Source: an uncultured Porphyromonadaceae bacterium (GTDB lineage Bacteria; Bacteroidota; Bacteroidia; Bacteroidales; Muribaculaceae). From it: DNA of 6,200 nt. The stretch lies in NCBI GenBank assembly GCA_937989585.1, contig CALKRW010000046.1, positions 1 through 6,200 on the forward strand, written 5' to 3'. Of this stretch, positions 5,862-6,200 are shown in pieces. Position 1 is the first letter of the stretch, and every line of letters starts with the position of its first letter. Both the position numbers and the translations under genes were made by a program. The notes under the pieces are model-generated. The model saw only the letters and a list, made by a program, of their open reading frames with translations, was not told the DNA's origin and did no database searches.

Positions 5862-5913
5862 ATTTCTATTCAAGTAGAATAGAAATCAAAAATTTAGAAT
5901 AGAAATCAAAAAT
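5862..5913. repeat. 19-nt direct repeat with an inverted third half-site upstream of the 791-residue protein gene
   Basis: TAGAATAGAAATCAAAAAT occurs at 5875-5893 and 5895-5913, an exact 20-bp period (nearly two helical turns). ATTTCTATT (5862-5870) is the reverse complement of AATAGAAAT in the first copy (5878-5886) and can form a 9-bp stem with a 7-nt loop. The block lies 26-77 bp before the start codon, where an activator or repressor, or a leader-RNA structure, would act. Confidence 0.65.
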
Positions 5914-5941
5914 AGGATTAGTATACTGGGATTAATGCAAA
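5907..5941 (-). promoter_or_regulatory. Possible promoter of the 791-residue protein gene
   Basis: On the minus strand TATTTTTG (5907-5914) matches the -7 consensus TAnnTTTG, and TTTG at 5938-5941 could be the -33 element. The 23-bp spacing is longer than the usual 17-20. The -7 element overlaps the distal copy of the 19-nt repeat. If used, the leader would be about 60 nt and would contain the proximal repeat and its inverted half-site. Confidence 0.35.
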
Positions 5942-6200
5942 TAATAAGATGTTGTTCTATATAAGGATATATAGAAACTACATTGATAGATATAAAGCGG
6001 AATAAATCAATTAGTTTGTGTGACTAAACATGTGTGACTTAAGGAGAGTATCAGGAATAGTTATTATGTTAGTTATATATGTCTACTCCTATGCTCACAA
6101 AATTACCCTTATCAATTCAATTATACAAATTTTCAGGCAATTATTTTCAAAAAGTAAAAAAAATAATGTAATCTTGAGTCAATTTAAAAGAGGAAGCGGG

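Larger units (their letters stand above)
5837..6200. other. A/T-rich upstream region of the 791-residue protein gene
   Basis: No coding frame on either strand is convincing to the right edge. It contains the 19-bp direct repeat at 5875-5913, a hairpin TTCTATATA(5955-5963)-AGGA-TATATAGAA(5968-5976), and a direct repeat TGTGTGACT at 6017-6025 and 6031-6039. The plus strand ends in a purine-rich run that could precede a gene beyond the window, but no start codon is visible. Confidence 0.55.

Overview
The window looks like a chromosomal stretch from a gut-type member of the Bacteroidales (Muribaculaceae, Prevotellaceae or Bacteroidaceae; the sequence alone does not decide). The reasons are: start codons preceded by A/T-rich leaders without Shine-Dalgarno sequences; exact matches to the Bacteroidetes -7 promoter element TAnnTTTG; a family 9 glycoside hydrolase of a type common in this phylum; and a large secreted protein ending in the YYNLQGxRV...GLYIxR...KVLIK tail seen in many Bacteroidales exported proteins.

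Layout. Bases 1-192 hold the first 64 codons of a minus-strand gene that runs off the left edge; it is unidentified. Bases 193-1430 hold no convincing protein gene. The left half (193-790) is A/T-rich with small repeats. The right half (about 793-1430) is unusual. It has a -7 promoter match, a cluster of GTCCG/CGGAC hairpins, a long G-poor pyrimidine-rich tract, two segments near 806-845 that are exactly complementary to two segments at 1153-1175, and a hairpin plus T-run terminator at 1175-1194. Together these outline a possible plus-strand non-coding RNA of about 390 nt. A 19-bp-arm inverted repeat (1349-1396) sits just past the end of the GH9 gene.

Bases 1431-3218 (minus) encode a complete secreted GH9 beta-glycanase with its own promoter. 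Bases 3461-5836 (minus) encode a 791-residue secreted protein with three related beta-rich modules, two Big-type Ig-like domains and a C-terminal sorting-like tail; it probably binds or adheres rather than catalyses. A hairpin terminator lies between the two genes, so they are probably transcribed separately despite sharing orientation. Bases 5837-6200 are A/T-rich upstream DNA with a 19-bp direct repeat and a cluster of TTCTAT/ATAGAA half-sites that may regulate the 791-residue protein.

The two complete genes plausibly cooperate in extracytoplasmic handling of a beta-glucan-type polysaccharide, the large protein contacting the substrate or cell surface and the GH9 cutting it. No SusC/SusD pair or regulator lies in the window, so a full polysaccharide utilisation locus cannot be claimed. 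The most promising undescribed element is the candidate structured RNA at about 805-1194.
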